NCBI GenBank assembly: GCA_963556255.1
Contig: OY744615.1
Span: 3,217,623 to 3,281,622 of the forward strand
Length of the DNA: 64,000 bases
Reading direction: 5' to 3'
From: Allolobophora icterica
Taxonomy: Eukaryota > Annelida > Clitellata > Crassiclitellata > Lumbricidae
The first letter of the stretch is position 1. Each line of letters begins with the position of its first letter. The position numbers and the translations under genes are program-made. This document shows positions 20,746-31,094 of the stretch, piece by piece. The notes beneath the pieces are model-generated. The model searched no databases. It was not told the DNA's origin and was given only the letters and a program-made list of their open reading frames with translations.

Positions 20746-23094
20746 ATGGCGAATACAATACCCCATTCGGGAGAAATACAATACAGGTGCCAGATATGCC
20801 AGAAGTCATTTGATCAGGGTAGTAGTCTGAAAAAGCACATGATTACCCATGATGCTGGAGAGAAACCATACAGATGTCAGTTTTGTGAGAAATCATTTAT
20901 TGAAGTGGCAGGCTTGGTGGTGCATATGAGAACCCATACTGGCGAAATACCATACAGGTGCCATTTATGTCAGAAATCGCTTGCTAATCATAGTAATCTG
21001 AAAAGGCACATAAGAACCCATACTGGCGAAAAACCATACAAGTGCCATTTATGTCAGAAATCGTTTGCTAATATTAGTCGCCTGAAATGGCACATTGGAA
21101 CCCATAATGGAGAAAAGCAGTATAGGTGCCTGCTATGTCAGAAATCATTTACTGAAAGGGAAGGCTTGGTGCTGCATATGAAAGCCCATATTGGCAAAAA
21201 ACCATACAGGTGCCATTTATGTAAGCAAGCGTTTGCTGATGGTAGTCATCTGGAAATGCACATGAGAACCCATACTGGAGAAAAAACATATAGGTGCCAG
21301 CTATGTCAAAAATCATTTAATAAAAACAGGTCTCTGAAATCACACATGAGAACCCATACTGGCGAAAAACCTTACATGTGCCACACATTTCAGAAATCAT
21401 TTGGTAAATATAATAATCTGAACAGGCACATGAGAACCCATACTAGCGAAGAACCAGACAGGTGCCAGCTGTTGTGTGAATCAGCTAATGAAGGTAGTAC
21501 TTTGAAAGTGCATATGAGAACTCAAATTGGCGAAAAACAATTTAGGTGCCAGCTATGTCAGCAATCATTTATTGAAGACAGTACTCTGAAAGCACACATG
21601 AGAACCCATACTAGCGAAGAACCAGACAGGTGCCAGCTGTTGCATAGATCATCTAATGAAGGTAGTACTTTGAAAGTGCATATGAGAACTCAAATTGGTG
21701 AAAAACCATATAGGTGCCAGCTATGTCAGAAATCATTTAATGAAGGCAGTACTCTGAAAGCACACATGAGGACCCATACTGGCGAAGAACCAGACGGGTG
21801 CCAGCTGTTTCATAGATCATCTAATGAAGGTAGTACTTTGAAAGTGCATATGAGAACTCAAATTGGTGAACAACTATATAGGTGCCAGCTATGTCAGAAA
21901 TCATTTAATGAAGACAGTACTCTGAAAGCACACATGAGGACCCATACTGGCAGAGAACCAGAGGGGTGCCAGCTGTTGTATAGATCATCTAATGAAGGTA
22001 GTACTTTGAAAGTGCATATGAGAACTCAAATTGGTGAAGAACCATATAGGTGCCAGCTATGTCAGAAATCATTTAATGAAGACAGTACTCTGAAAGCACA
22101 CATGAGGACCCATACTGGCGAGGAACCAGACGGGTGCCAGCTGTTGCATAGATCATCTAATGAAGGTAGTCCTTTGAAAGTGCATATGAGAACTCAAACT
22201 GGCGAAAAATTACACAGGTGCCATTTTTGTCAGAAAACATTGGCTAATCATAGTAACCTGTTAAGGCACTTGAGAACCCATACTGGTGAAAAACCGTATA
22301 GTTGCCATCTATGTCAGAAATCGTTTGCTAATAGTAGTCACCTGAAAAGGCACATTGGAACCCATACTGGAGATCAACCATATAGGTGCCCACTATGTCA
22401 GAAATCATTTACTGAAAGGGAAGGCTTTGTGCTGCATATGAAAGCCCATATTGGCGAAGAACCATACAGGTGCTATTTATGTCAGAAATCGTTTGCTGAT
22501 GGTAGTCATCTGACAACTCACATGAGAACCCATACTGGTGAAAAACTATATAGGTGCCATCTATGTCAGATATCATTTAAAAAATGCAGTACTCTGAAAG
22601 TGCACATGAGAACCCATACTGGCGAAAAATCGTACAGGTGCCACCTATGTCAGAAATCATTTGGTAAATATAGTAATCTGAACAGGCACATAAGAACCCA
22701 TACAGGATTTAAACTCCATGTAGGAACACAGCCGCAGGATCTTACAATGGGAAGTGAAGTAATTGCTAACCTCTCTGATCATTTCATCACAGTTAGTAGT
22801 ACAGGCGTTAGGCCTCTTGATGAACCAAAGAACATATATCCGGATTCTAATGGAATTGCAAGTCCTTTACCGAAAATTAGAAATGGAGAATGTCTGTATA
22901 TTAGTAAATTCAAATCTCCTGTGGGTGCAAAGGCGTTTTTGTCTAAAACTTTTGGATGTGGTATATGTGACGAATTACTGGAAATAGAAAAGGAATTTCT
23001 AGAGCATTGTTCTAGCCATCGATTATCTCCACCTGACGACTTAGCTGCTGACCTGTGCATACTTACAGTTGAAAGCAATTGTAATTTCATATAG
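20746..23094 (+). CDS. C2H2 poly-zinc-finger protein, 782 aa, 23 finger units
   Basis: A probable nuclear DNA-binding protein. From residue 13 it has 23 consecutive 28-residue units of the [10 protein letters not shown]...H...HTGEKP type. Units 9, 11, 13, 15 and 17 are degenerate: the second zinc Cys is replaced (CQLL/CQLF) and the last His is Gln (HMRTQ). Unit 8 has lost its second Cys. Units 3-8 resemble units 18-23 in order. After the fingers is a ~125-residue tail with SDHFITVS, YISKFKSPVGAKAF, FGCGICDELLEIEKEFLEHCSSH and a Ser-Pro-Pro-Asp end. That tail is shared with the minus-strand paralogue at 30755-31766, so it is probably a gene-family domain. The start ATG gives MANTIPHSGE, like [10 protein letters not shown] in the paralogue. 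Upstream at 20685-20720 lies a fossil finger linker (DHQRTHTREKP). The DNA target is unknown. Confidence 0.9.
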   Translation: MANTIPHSGEIQYRCQICQKSFDQGSSLKKHMITHDAGEKPYRCQFCEKSFIEVAGLVVHMRTHTGEIPYRCHLCQKSLANHSNLKRHIRTHTGEKPYKCHLCQKSFANISRLKWHIGTHNGEKQYRCLLCQKSFTEREGLVLHMKAHIGKKPYRCHLCKQAFADGSHLEMHMRTHTGEKTYRCQLCQKSFNKNRSLKSHMRTHTGEKPYMCHTFQKSFGKYNNLNRHMRTHTSEEPDRCQLLCESANEGSTLKVHMRTQIGEKQFRCQLCQQSFIEDSTLKAHMRTHTSEEPDRCQLLHRSSNEGSTLKVHMRTQIGEKPYRCQLCQKSFNEGSTLKAHMRTHTGEEPDGCQLFHRSSNEGSTLKVHMRTQIGEQLYRCQLCQKSFNEDSTLKAHMRTHTGREPEGCQLLYRSSNEGSTLKVHMRTQIGEEPYRCQLCQKSFNEDSTLKAHMRTHTGEEPDGCQLLHRSSNEGSPLKVHMRTQTGEKLHRCHFCQKTLANHSNLLRHLRTHTGEKPYSCHLCQKSFANSSHLKRHIGTHTGDQPYRCPLCQKSFTEREGFVLHMKAHIGEEPYRCYLCQKSFADGSHLTTHMRTHTGEKLYRCHLCQISFKKCSTLKVHMRTHTGEKSYRCHLCQKSFGKYSNLNRHIRTHTGFKLHVGTQPQDLTMGSEVIANLSDHFITVSSTGVRPLDEPKNIYPDSNGIASPLPKIRNGECLYISKFKSPVGAKAFLSKTFGCGICDELLEIEKEFLEHCSSHRLSPPDDLAADLCILTVESNCNFI

Positions 23095-23947
23095 AAAACG
23101 ATGCTACAGAAGTGCTGGGATAATTCATTCATACATGAATAGTTACTCTGTACCACTTTCATTTCAGAATGCTTAAACATTAGGCATTCTGATGTAGAGA
23201 ATCCACATATCTAAGGGGTTGCCTTGTTTTTGAATAATTGTAAGACTAGAATTTCTGCAGGTCATTGAAATAGATTTTATGCTACTGTTAGTAAAGATGC
23301 AGTAAAGTCTTTCGTTATATGTTCCACTCCGTGACAACTTAATTATTAAATATTAAATTTAGCTTGGGGACAAATACTTATACTTGACTAGATATATAGC
23401 ATGGTGGCTCACTGTGTATCACTTGCAAGACTATTTTAGACTATTGATACTTAGCCTATTGTCATTGCTTTCATGATTTAATAAAATTAGTTAGCCTATT
23501 CTATTTAAATTAATGTTTGGTCATTATGAGAGATAAATGTGTAATCAAGATTGTCATGTATGCTGAATATTTGGTGTTTTGTTGTCTTTGGTTATTTTTA
23601 TGATACACTTTTTCTGTTCGTAGCCTCTAAATAAGTAAGTTGCATGTTGTAAATTGCACATATTTATATATTTCTCTGGATGGAATATAGTTGTTTACTA
23701 CACTGTTAGTTTACAAAGGACATCTATTCTCAGTTTCTTCCATCCCTGGTCCCAGATTTCTCCTCTTAGTCACAGCACTTGACGTTAAAAATCATTTTTA
23801 TTATGCACGTATAGTGTTACTAGCATAATTTTTTGTAAAATTTGTAGAGGGACTAACACAGAAGATAATCTGATTTTGTGTCAGATAAATACTTTTTGGA
23901 AATATTTAAAAGACGCTTAAAATGTGCATAATTGGGCTACGTTATAG
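23095..23947 (+). other. Probable 3' UTR and flank of the zinc-finger gene
   Basis: Non-coding. Part of it (about 23530-23640) matches, in inverse orientation, the region near 29930-30030 downstream of the paralogue, for example the segment around ATTTGGTGTTTTGTTGTCTT. The duplicated unit therefore included the 3' flank. No unambiguous poly(A) signal was chosen. Confidence 0.5.
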
Positions 23948-24200
23948 TGAGGAGGCTAAGGTTCCAAAGAGGCTGTGCATTGTTCATCTTATTGGTGAAA
24001 ACGCAACAAACTTATAGCTTCAAGAAAATAATATTATAAAACTTTTCAGCCAGAGGCATCACTTAATTCAAGTGGAAACGTAATAAAATAGTTGATTGGA
24101 AATATGCTAAAAATGCACATATTCCAGAGTTGATGCGCAGCAGTATACTATGCTGAGACACAGAATAATTATGTGGTCTTTGCCAACATAGCACATTTTG
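23948..24200. repeat. Dispersed repeat, copy B
   Basis: It shares ordered blocks with 4390-4580 and contains about 60 additional bases in the middle. Unknown element type. Confidence 0.6.
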
Positions 24201-24499
24201 AAATCTGATTTACACATTACATACATACTCTTTTAAAGGGGCTCAAAATTTTTGTAGGAGAGGCAAAAAAATTTGGGTCGGTTTTGCATAGAAAAAATTT
24301 GCATAAAAAATTTAAAATAAATGATGGTCAAGGACTTTACCTAAATAATTGTTTCTTCACATTGAAAATCGTGTTGGGACTGTTGTAATAATCATAATAA
24401 TCAAAAGATTTTATTTTTATAAAATATTTACACAATCCAGGGCGGCGCAATTGCGCCCCCCTCCAGACGCCCCACACATATACATATATGTCCAGGTCC

Positions 24500-24875
24500 A
24501 GCAGCGCATTCACTATAGAGTCTATTGCATAGTCTGGCATTGTCTTCTCGGCACAGCGCCAGCTTACCTTCGGGAGCTCTTTACCTTGACCTCGGCCTGC
24601 TCTGGTCGCCGATCTCTGCGCTCGGCTACCAGAGGTGACTTTGTAGTCCCACGAGCACGCACTGCCACTAGACAGCATAGGGCTTTCTCGGTCGTAGGTC
24701 CCTCTCTGTGGAATGGCTTACCCTCTGACCTGCGCTCTCTCCCTCGGGTCATGTCTAGTACCTTTTATAAGAACCTTAAGACTTTTCTTTTTGACCGGGC
24801 TTGGGTCGGGAGTGCCTCTGAGTAGTTGCCTTGAAGGGGCGCTATATAAATTCCGTTGATTGATTGGTTGATTGA
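24500..24875 (+). mobile_element. CR1-like LINE 3' fragment
   Basis: The + strand encodes LGTAPAYLRELFTLTSACSG, RSATRGDFVVPRARTA, FSVVGPSLWNGLPSDLRSLP and KNLKTFLFDRAWVGSASE. A GGGCGCTATATAAATTC end and a (TTGA)n tail follow. 5'-truncated. Confidence 0.85.
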
Positions 24876-25059
24876 TGTGTGGAGCAATTGATATAGCGCC
24901 AGCTTAGTGAGCTTACCAAAAGTGTTAGAGATAAAGTGATGTAAAGACCGGCCTTTTTATGAGGCCTATCTTGTCCTATCTTGAACATCATGCAGCATGA
25001 TAAGCTGCATAAATTCCCAGATACCGACCAACGTACCCAAAACAATATGTTAGAATATT

Positions 25060-25325
25060 CAATTGCTTCTTCTCATCGACCCCTACGTTCTCTGAATCGG
25101 CTTGATCTGTTTGTTCCTCGGGTGAGGTCTGCTATGGCTCAGTCTCGCTCTTTCGCTGCCCATCCCTATGGAACTCCCTTCCCTTAGTACTCCGTGGTAC
25201 CCTACTTACTAGGTTCTCTCTCTGTTGTTCATCGTTTAAAGTCTTGTCGGTTTCCGCAAGGCTCACAGGCTGAGAGTGCCTCTGAATAGTTCGCCCTATG
25301 AGAGGTTCTTTATAAATTCTCAGAA
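25060..25325 (+). mobile_element. CR1-like LINE 3' fragment
   Basis: It encodes SHRPLRSLNRLDLFVPRVRS, then a frameshifted continuation, and ends with GAGAGTGCCTCTGAATAG...GAGAGGTTCTTTATAAAT. Decayed member of the 1260/11839 family. Confidence 0.75.
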
Positions 25326-25473
25326 ACCATACCATGTCAGTTTGTGATCAAACATGTTGTAAAAAGCCATGAAAAATATCAGCTTATGATGCTGCATGAT
25401 GTTCAAGATAGGACAAGGTTCATACTGGCAGGAGCGACAGCTGTCAATCTGGGCATATTTCATTGCTGATAAC

Positions 25474-25650
25474 CAGTGCTCGAAATGGAAAAATTTACGA
25501 AACGGAACGCTAGTCAAAGATATGGGAGCATTCACGTTAATTTCCTAGTATTTTCCACAATAATTCATTTGACGAACCGGAACGGAACGCTAATTCATTT
25601 TGACGAACCGGAACGGCGTTCCGGTGCGTTCCGGTCTATTTCGAGCACTG
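25474..25650. mobile_element. hAT-type MITE, 177 bp, perfect TSD
   Basis: The ends CAGTGCTCGAAAT and ATTTCGAGCACTG are perfect 13-bp inverted repeats. The flanks CTGATAAC at 25466-25473 and 25651-25658 form an exact 8-bp duplication. The interior repeats GACGAACCGGAACGG units and their inverse. Confidence 0.93.
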
Positions 25651-25857
25651 CTGATAACTCAGAAAATATGTTAGATACGGCTAGCAAATTTACATCACAG
25701 TATTATACGTATGACTAGATTCCAACCATGTAGGCCTATAAATCTAGCAGTTTGACCTATTACCCTTAAGCCCAACCCAGCTTGAAAATGGTGTTTTGTT
25801 CATTCTAACAGTACAAAAACTGATATTTGGCAACCATTGGGATCTTTGGTGAATGAA

Positions 25858-26205
25858 TATACATACATACATACATACAACATACATAGGCCTATATACG
25901 TACATGCATGCATATATAGGCCTACATTAATACACAAATGCACACATACTTAGATACATACATAGATACATACATACATACATACATATATAGGCCTACA
26001 TACATAAAAGATACATTTTTAGCAGTCCCTTAAGCCAGACCTGAGGCAGCCATTAGTATGAAGAGTTATGTATGTACATGTATGTATACGTATGTAGGCC
26101 TATGCATGTACGTATGAGAGGTATGTGTGCATTTATATATGTGTTTTAATGTATTATGCATTTATGTATGTTTGTGTATGTATGTATGTACGCATGTATG
26201 TATAT
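25858..26205. repeat. (ATAC)n and (TATG)n tetranucleotide tracts
   Basis: CATA/ATAC-rich repeats on the left change to TATG-rich on the right, broken by TAGGCCTA motifs. The opposing polarity makes the block self-complementary. No gene. Confidence 0.85.
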
Positions 26206-26206
26206 A

Positions 26207-26456
26207 TTTTATTTATTTTATTTATTTATTTATTTTATTTCGGATATTTCTATAGCGCCTCCTCAAGTCTACTACTACTCAGAGGCGCTCCCCACTACAG
26301 CATTTGATACTGTGCCGGAATTTTCACGCCGAAGCGCCACGAGCAATCGCGAGTGAAGGACTTGCCCAAGGTCCGTACGCAGCGGCTAGAGTGGGATTCG
26401 AACCTGCAACCCTCAGGTCACAAGGCGCCGAACTTACCACTTAGCCACCACGCCCC
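26207..26456 (-). mobile_element. tRNA-derived SINE, copy 2
   Basis: The minus strand runs from GGGGCGTGGTGGCTAAGTGG (A box) through GGTTCGAATCC (B box) to GGCGCTATAGAAATATCCG and an (AAAT)n tail. It is nearly identical to copy 1. Confidence 0.9.
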
Positions 26457-26626
26457 ACAAAGTATGTATGTATGTATGCGTATATATATGTATGTATGCA
26501 TTTATGTATGTATGCCGGGAAAAGTTTCCAATTATAATTAGTGAAGATCTGTCTGTCGGTTGTCTCGTTAAGTTTATACCGACACCCAGTAAACAGAGAC
26601 CAATTAAGTCCTCAGTGGTAAATAGT

Positions 26627-26880
26627 GGGGCGTGGTGGCTCGGTGGTAAGTTCGGCGCCTTGTGACCGGAGGGTTGTAGGTTCGAATCCCACTCTAGACG
26701 CTGCGAGTAAGTCAAGTCCTTCAAGTCCTTCACTCGCAATTGCTCGTGGCGCTTCGGCGTGAAATTCCGGCACAGTATCAAATGCTGTAGTCGGGAGCTC
26801 CTATGAGTAGCAGTAGACTTTGAGAGGCGCTATAGAAATATCCGGAATAAATAAATAAATAAATTAAATAAATAAATAGG
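26627..26880 (+). mobile_element. tRNA-derived SINE, copy 3
   Basis: The + strand runs from GGGGCGTGGTGGCTCGGTGG through GGTTCGAATCCC to TGAGAGGCGCTATAGAAAT and (AAAT)n. Together with copy 2 it forms an inverted pair about 170 bases apart, so transcripts across both could fold. Confidence 0.9.
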
Positions 26881-27031
26881 GGATCGTTAACTAGAATTAA
26901 GCACTCATCCCGGCGTCTTAACCATGAATTTGACTTAGAAGAACGGACTTAGGTTGCATAAGTTTACAAGGCATCTTGATTTTCGTAAGATAGGCCTAAT
27001 CTCCATAAGTATCAGCCTCCATCGTATGCGA

Positions 27032-27112
27032 CTGCGACGTGGGGCTAGCGGGTATCGAACCCGCGTCCTTCTGATCTTCGTGCCAGCCTGTTACCATTTA
27101 ACCATCTCCCCG
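27032..27112 (-). mobile_element. tRNA-like sequence (tRNA pseudogene or SINE head)
   Basis: On the minus strand a GTGGGGC/GCCCCAC pair could form a 7-bp acceptor stem. GGTTAAATGG resembles an A box, and GCGGG-TTCGATA-CCCGC is a perfect T arm. The D and anticodon arms do not pair well, so a functional tRNA is unlikely. Confidence 0.5.
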
Positions 27113-28568
27113 CCCCACACGGGGAGGTGTTTAATAACACGATTGTTGCTCATTTGAATGGCATGACGCGGAAAAGTAGTGGATATGAACTAAAAATATT
27201 ACAAGGTGAAAAAATTGAAAGATTTTTTCATGTAAATTTATCGGTTAGGGCGTTAGGCCTAGGCCTATCAGTGTTTGGTTTGGTACAAAAGTTTAAAGAG
27301 AACTTGAGAGATAGTAGGCCTACTGCCAGAACTTAGGCTATTCTGCGAGACTGGTTTAAATGGACGATAGCCATCAATTCAGTAACTAAAACTTAGATGG
27401 TGTTTTATTACCAGCATAGGCCTATATTTATGCACTGTTGTTAGACTGTTTCCAGATTGTTTATCATTGTGAAATTTTATGTGTTAAAATCTAATTTCCG
27501 ATGATTGGTCGCATTATTGAAAAAGCGATTGATACACTAATTAAAGCATGTTGTAAAAAGTTAGTGAATGCCAGTCCTATATATTTTTCAATGAGGTATA
27601 GACTGAGTATAAACTATGAATGATAAAAAGAATTTAGATGTCCTAAACATAATAGCTGTGGATTTTAGCAATCTGACAATTAGGCCTATTTACCAAGACG
27701 TAACCCCCGGACAGAACCCCCCCGGGGGGGGAATAGGACATAATCCCCTCCCCAGGCTAGGCTATAATCACCTATGTATACTTCGACATAATATAGCCCT
27801 ATAGGCCTATCATGACGCGTGGTGACGGCGAAAAGAACTATTGCCTAAGCACCCCAACCTAAGCCGGAATATATTTTCAATTTGTTTAATAAGAAGAATA
27901 TATTTATAGTTTGTTTAATTCTAACAATTAGTCTAATAGTACAAACCAATGGAAAAGTTTATTAGAGTGTTAGACTATAGTGGTCACAAGTTTGTCTCTA
28001 AAGCTGTAAAAAATCTAAAGGCGATCGAATAGGCCTATGTTATGTCCAAGTCTTGAAGTCCGTCCAGCGTTTCTTCGATGGATTTCCTTCCAACGCGCCG
28101 ATCTTGGCACCTGTAGGTGCAGCAGATGGACCTGTAGGCCTATAGCTGCTAGGCGCTGGGCCTGGCCCGCTTTTTCACCAGCTGACCTCGCGAGTCCCGA
28201 CATTAACAAGTCTTAAGTTAAGAACTAGCTAGGCGACATTAACAAGTCTTAACTAACGTTATACCTAAGTGATACTGCAACACCTGAATGACAATAACAA
28301 GTTATAGTCTAGGCCTATACCTTTACGACGACATTTAACAACCTGACACTAGGAACAGAGGCGCCCGCAGGCTTAAAAAAATTAGACGCACAACAAAACA
28401 ATTCTCAATTTAGATAACTGTAAATGCCTTAACATGCCGTTTGTCAATTAGGCCGTAAATGTAGAAATAGGCTAATAGCACAGAGGGGGATTTCGTCCGG
28501 GGGGGGGGGTGGATTAGGCCATATATGTCCTACCGAAAATGAGGGAATTTTGTCCGGGGGATAATAAC
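27113..28568. other. No recognisable gene; GC-run MITE-like ends
   Basis: Sequences of the form CCCCCGGACAGAAC (about 27707) and TTTTGTCCGGGGG (about 28547), with similar blocks at 28485-28520 and 28982-29015, look like ends of old palindromic elements. TAGGCCTA recurs often. No supported coding region. Confidence 0.4.
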
Positions 28569-28974
28569 TAGGGCTGTACCGAATAGGTGATTATCACTAT
28601 TCGAATAATTGGACCAACAATTCGGCCGAATACAAATACGAATAGTGAACAAAATAGGTCTACCGACAACATCAAAAATACTTTAACGTTCACTCACTGT
28701 AGGCCTACACAAAGAATGAGACTACTGACAGTGCGATACCGCGGTCCAGACACTATAGGCAACGCCTGGCTGCAACCACAGCATAATTATATTATGTTAG
28801 TGAGAGAGTAACTTCAGTCCACTCGCTATAGCAGCCGCATGTGCAGAAACAGATGTCATGTGACCACTATTCGTATTCGGTCCGACCGCTACTATGCGGC
28901 CGAATACCGAATAGCTATTTGGCCCACTATTCGGCACCGAAGCGAATACGAAGCGAATGTTCGGTTCAGCCATG
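28569..28974. mobile_element. hAT-type MITE, 406 bp, perfect TSD
   Basis: Imperfect termini TAGGGCTGTACCGAA and TTCGGTTCAGCCATG are flanked by ATAATAAC at 28561-28568 and 28975-28982. The interior is rich in TATTCGGCCGAATA-type inverted motifs. It sits inside an older GGGGGATTATGTCCGG-type repeat. Confidence 0.85.
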
Positions 28975-29322
28975 ATAATAACCGAGGGGATTATGTCCGG
29001 AGGGGTTATGCCCGTGCACCGTCGAATAGGCCTATTCATTTTGCTCACGTCATCCTGAATTACACTCATTTTTATATCAAGGATGGAAGAGAATAAGAAG
29101 CAAAGTCTCTGAGATAAAATGGAGCACATGCTGCTAGAGACCTACGTGTAAGCATCAGGATCTTAAACTCATTGCGCTTTTGATTAGGTAATTAACGACG
29201 TGAATGCGTCATTTTCCATTACAGAGGCTACTCTTAAAAGTTCTAATCTAATGTTGTTTAGGCCTACTTTAGTTTCGCACAAGGATATAATCCAGTTGAT
29301 ATGAGATAAAAGAATGTGAAGT

Positions 29323-29830
29323 ATGGGGTTATCCAAGTAGTATGTACGCATGGAGGGGAAGGGTTAACCCAATGCGTATACGCTTGCGTATGGAAGGTCT
29401 ACTGATAATCATGTAACGTAGGCCTACGCATAGGAAAGGGGAACCTACAATTTGTCTATATTGAGAGAGTAACTTCTAAGTAAGAGTAACTATATTGGCC
29501 TTCAAATTCATTAGCCTTTAAATGATCCACAGTTCAGTTTTTCCAGCTATCAGAGAAGTACTACCGGGAGTAGGGCTGTGGGAGAGGGACGTGTCACTTG
29601 TATGCTTTTGACTGCTATTATTAAACTGTCACTGTAGTGCAGCAGTGATCCACACACAACCTGGCCGCCTGCCCAACGGATTAAATAAATAGAAACCGTT
29701 CTAATGGGGGAGGGACTCCGAGGGAGGTCGTCAAACGTACATACGCCGGTGGGAGTAATAAAGTACACATGCCTACAGAAAGGGGAGGGGTCAAATTTTC
29801 AGGATTTCTGCGTACGTACTAAATGGATGG
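29323..29830. mobile_element. Diverged MITE related to 38064-38517
   Basis: The left end is TATGGGGTTATCC...GTATGTACGC. The right end is GCGTACGTACTAAATGGATGGCTCCTATA, the inverse with mismatches. The same layout and TAT-flanked ends occur at 38064-38517. No coding sequence. Confidence 0.6.
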
Positions 29831-30754
29831 CTCCTATAACATTTCAGTGTAATAAATAAATAAATAAATTCCTTTTGTAGAAGTATAAGTAGCCTATGTG
29901 CAATTTACGATATGCAGCTTATTAATTTAGAGAACAGAATTAAGTGTATCATAAAAATCACCAAAGACAACAAAACACCAAATATTCAGGATACAGGACA
30001 ATCTTGATTACAGGTTACACATTTATACCTCGTAAAGACCAAACAGCGCCCAACACTTAATCTAAGTAGAATAAGCTAAGTAATTTTATTACTTAATACA
30101 TCATGAATCAAATCAAATCAATCTTTATTTCGAAATAGTACAATAATACTAACAATCATACGTTAGTATGATCGGTGTGTAACAGTGGAAAAATAAACTA
30201 AATTTAGCGTCCATGTGCAACGCTAGGTTGTATTTAGTTTTATCAGCAGAAACAATATCAATACTTTATTCGAAATGCGAGGAGATGAAGCAAAGACACA
30301 TCATGAATGCAAAGACAATAGGCTATAAGTATACCAAGAGTATAAAATAGTCTCGCAAAATAATGTACAGCTACCCAATCTGTTAAATATCTAGTCCAAC
30401 AGAAGTATTTGTCCAGCTAAATTTAATATTTAACAGTAAAGTTGTCAAGTGGTACAAAGAACCAAGAACAAAGACCTTTACTGCATCTTTAGAAACTACA
30501 GTATAAAATTGTCATTTTGATGACCTGCAGCAATTCTATTCTTACAATTATGTGAGAAGGCAACACTATAGATATGTATTTGGTACCTATAAGGAGGAAC
30601 CTCTGCATTCTCTACATCAGAATGCCTACTATCTAAGTATTCTGAAATTAAAGTGGTACAAAGTAACTATTCATGTATAGATGTATCCCAGCACTTGTAT
30701 AGCATATTTTCTTTATCTCAAAGGACAATTTTTTAACTGTATTGAAATCATAAT
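29831..30754 (-). other. 3' flank of the minus-strand zinc-finger gene; LINE tails
   Basis: The flank matches the 3' region of the + strand paralogue in inverse orientation. Two stretches (about 30115 and 30255) look like LINE 3' ends (CTTTATTTCGAAATAG, ACTTTATTCGAAATG). Confidence 0.45.
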
Positions 30755-31094
30755 TCAGCACAGGTCAGCAACTAAGTCGCCAGGTGGAGAAAATCGACGG
30801 CAAGAACAATGGTTTAGAAATTCTTTCTCTATTTCAAGCAATTCGTCACATATACCACATCCAAAAGATTTTGGCAAATGCTTTTTTGCATCCACAGGAA
30901 ATTTGAACTTGCTAACACACAGACATTGTCTAATTTTCGGTAAAGCACCTATAATTCCACTAGAATCCGGATATATCTTCTTTGAGAAATGTTCAGTTGG
31001 TAAATCAATAATGTCTGTACCACTAAACGTGATGAAATGATCAGATACGTTAGCAATACCTTCACTTCCCATTTTAAGATCCTGTGGCAGGCAG
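30755..31094 (-). pseudogene. Zinc-finger paralogue, C-terminal domain in a shifted frame
   Basis: The minus strand encodes DLKMGSEGIANVSDHFI, a Pro-Lys-Ile region and FGCGICDELLEIEKEFLNHC. This is homologous to the tail of the 782-aa protein at 20746-23094, where the domain is continuous with the fingers. Here the frame differs from that of the finger ORF ending at 31095. Either a one- or two-base indel has detached the domain, or an intron joins them. An acceptor-like CTGCCTGCCACAG lies at the boundary, but no in-phase donor was found. The domain itself is intact and well conserved, which suggests recent loss or continued use. Confidence 0.65.

Noticed and set aside
25858..26205. Possible CRISPR-like or regularly spaced repeat array
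   Set aside because: The repeats are simple tetranucleotides without unique spacers.
26627..26720. tRNA gene call from the A and B boxes
   Set aside because: The sequence is a SINE head: it is repeated four times with the same body and tail, and no tRNA-like acceptor stem closes it.
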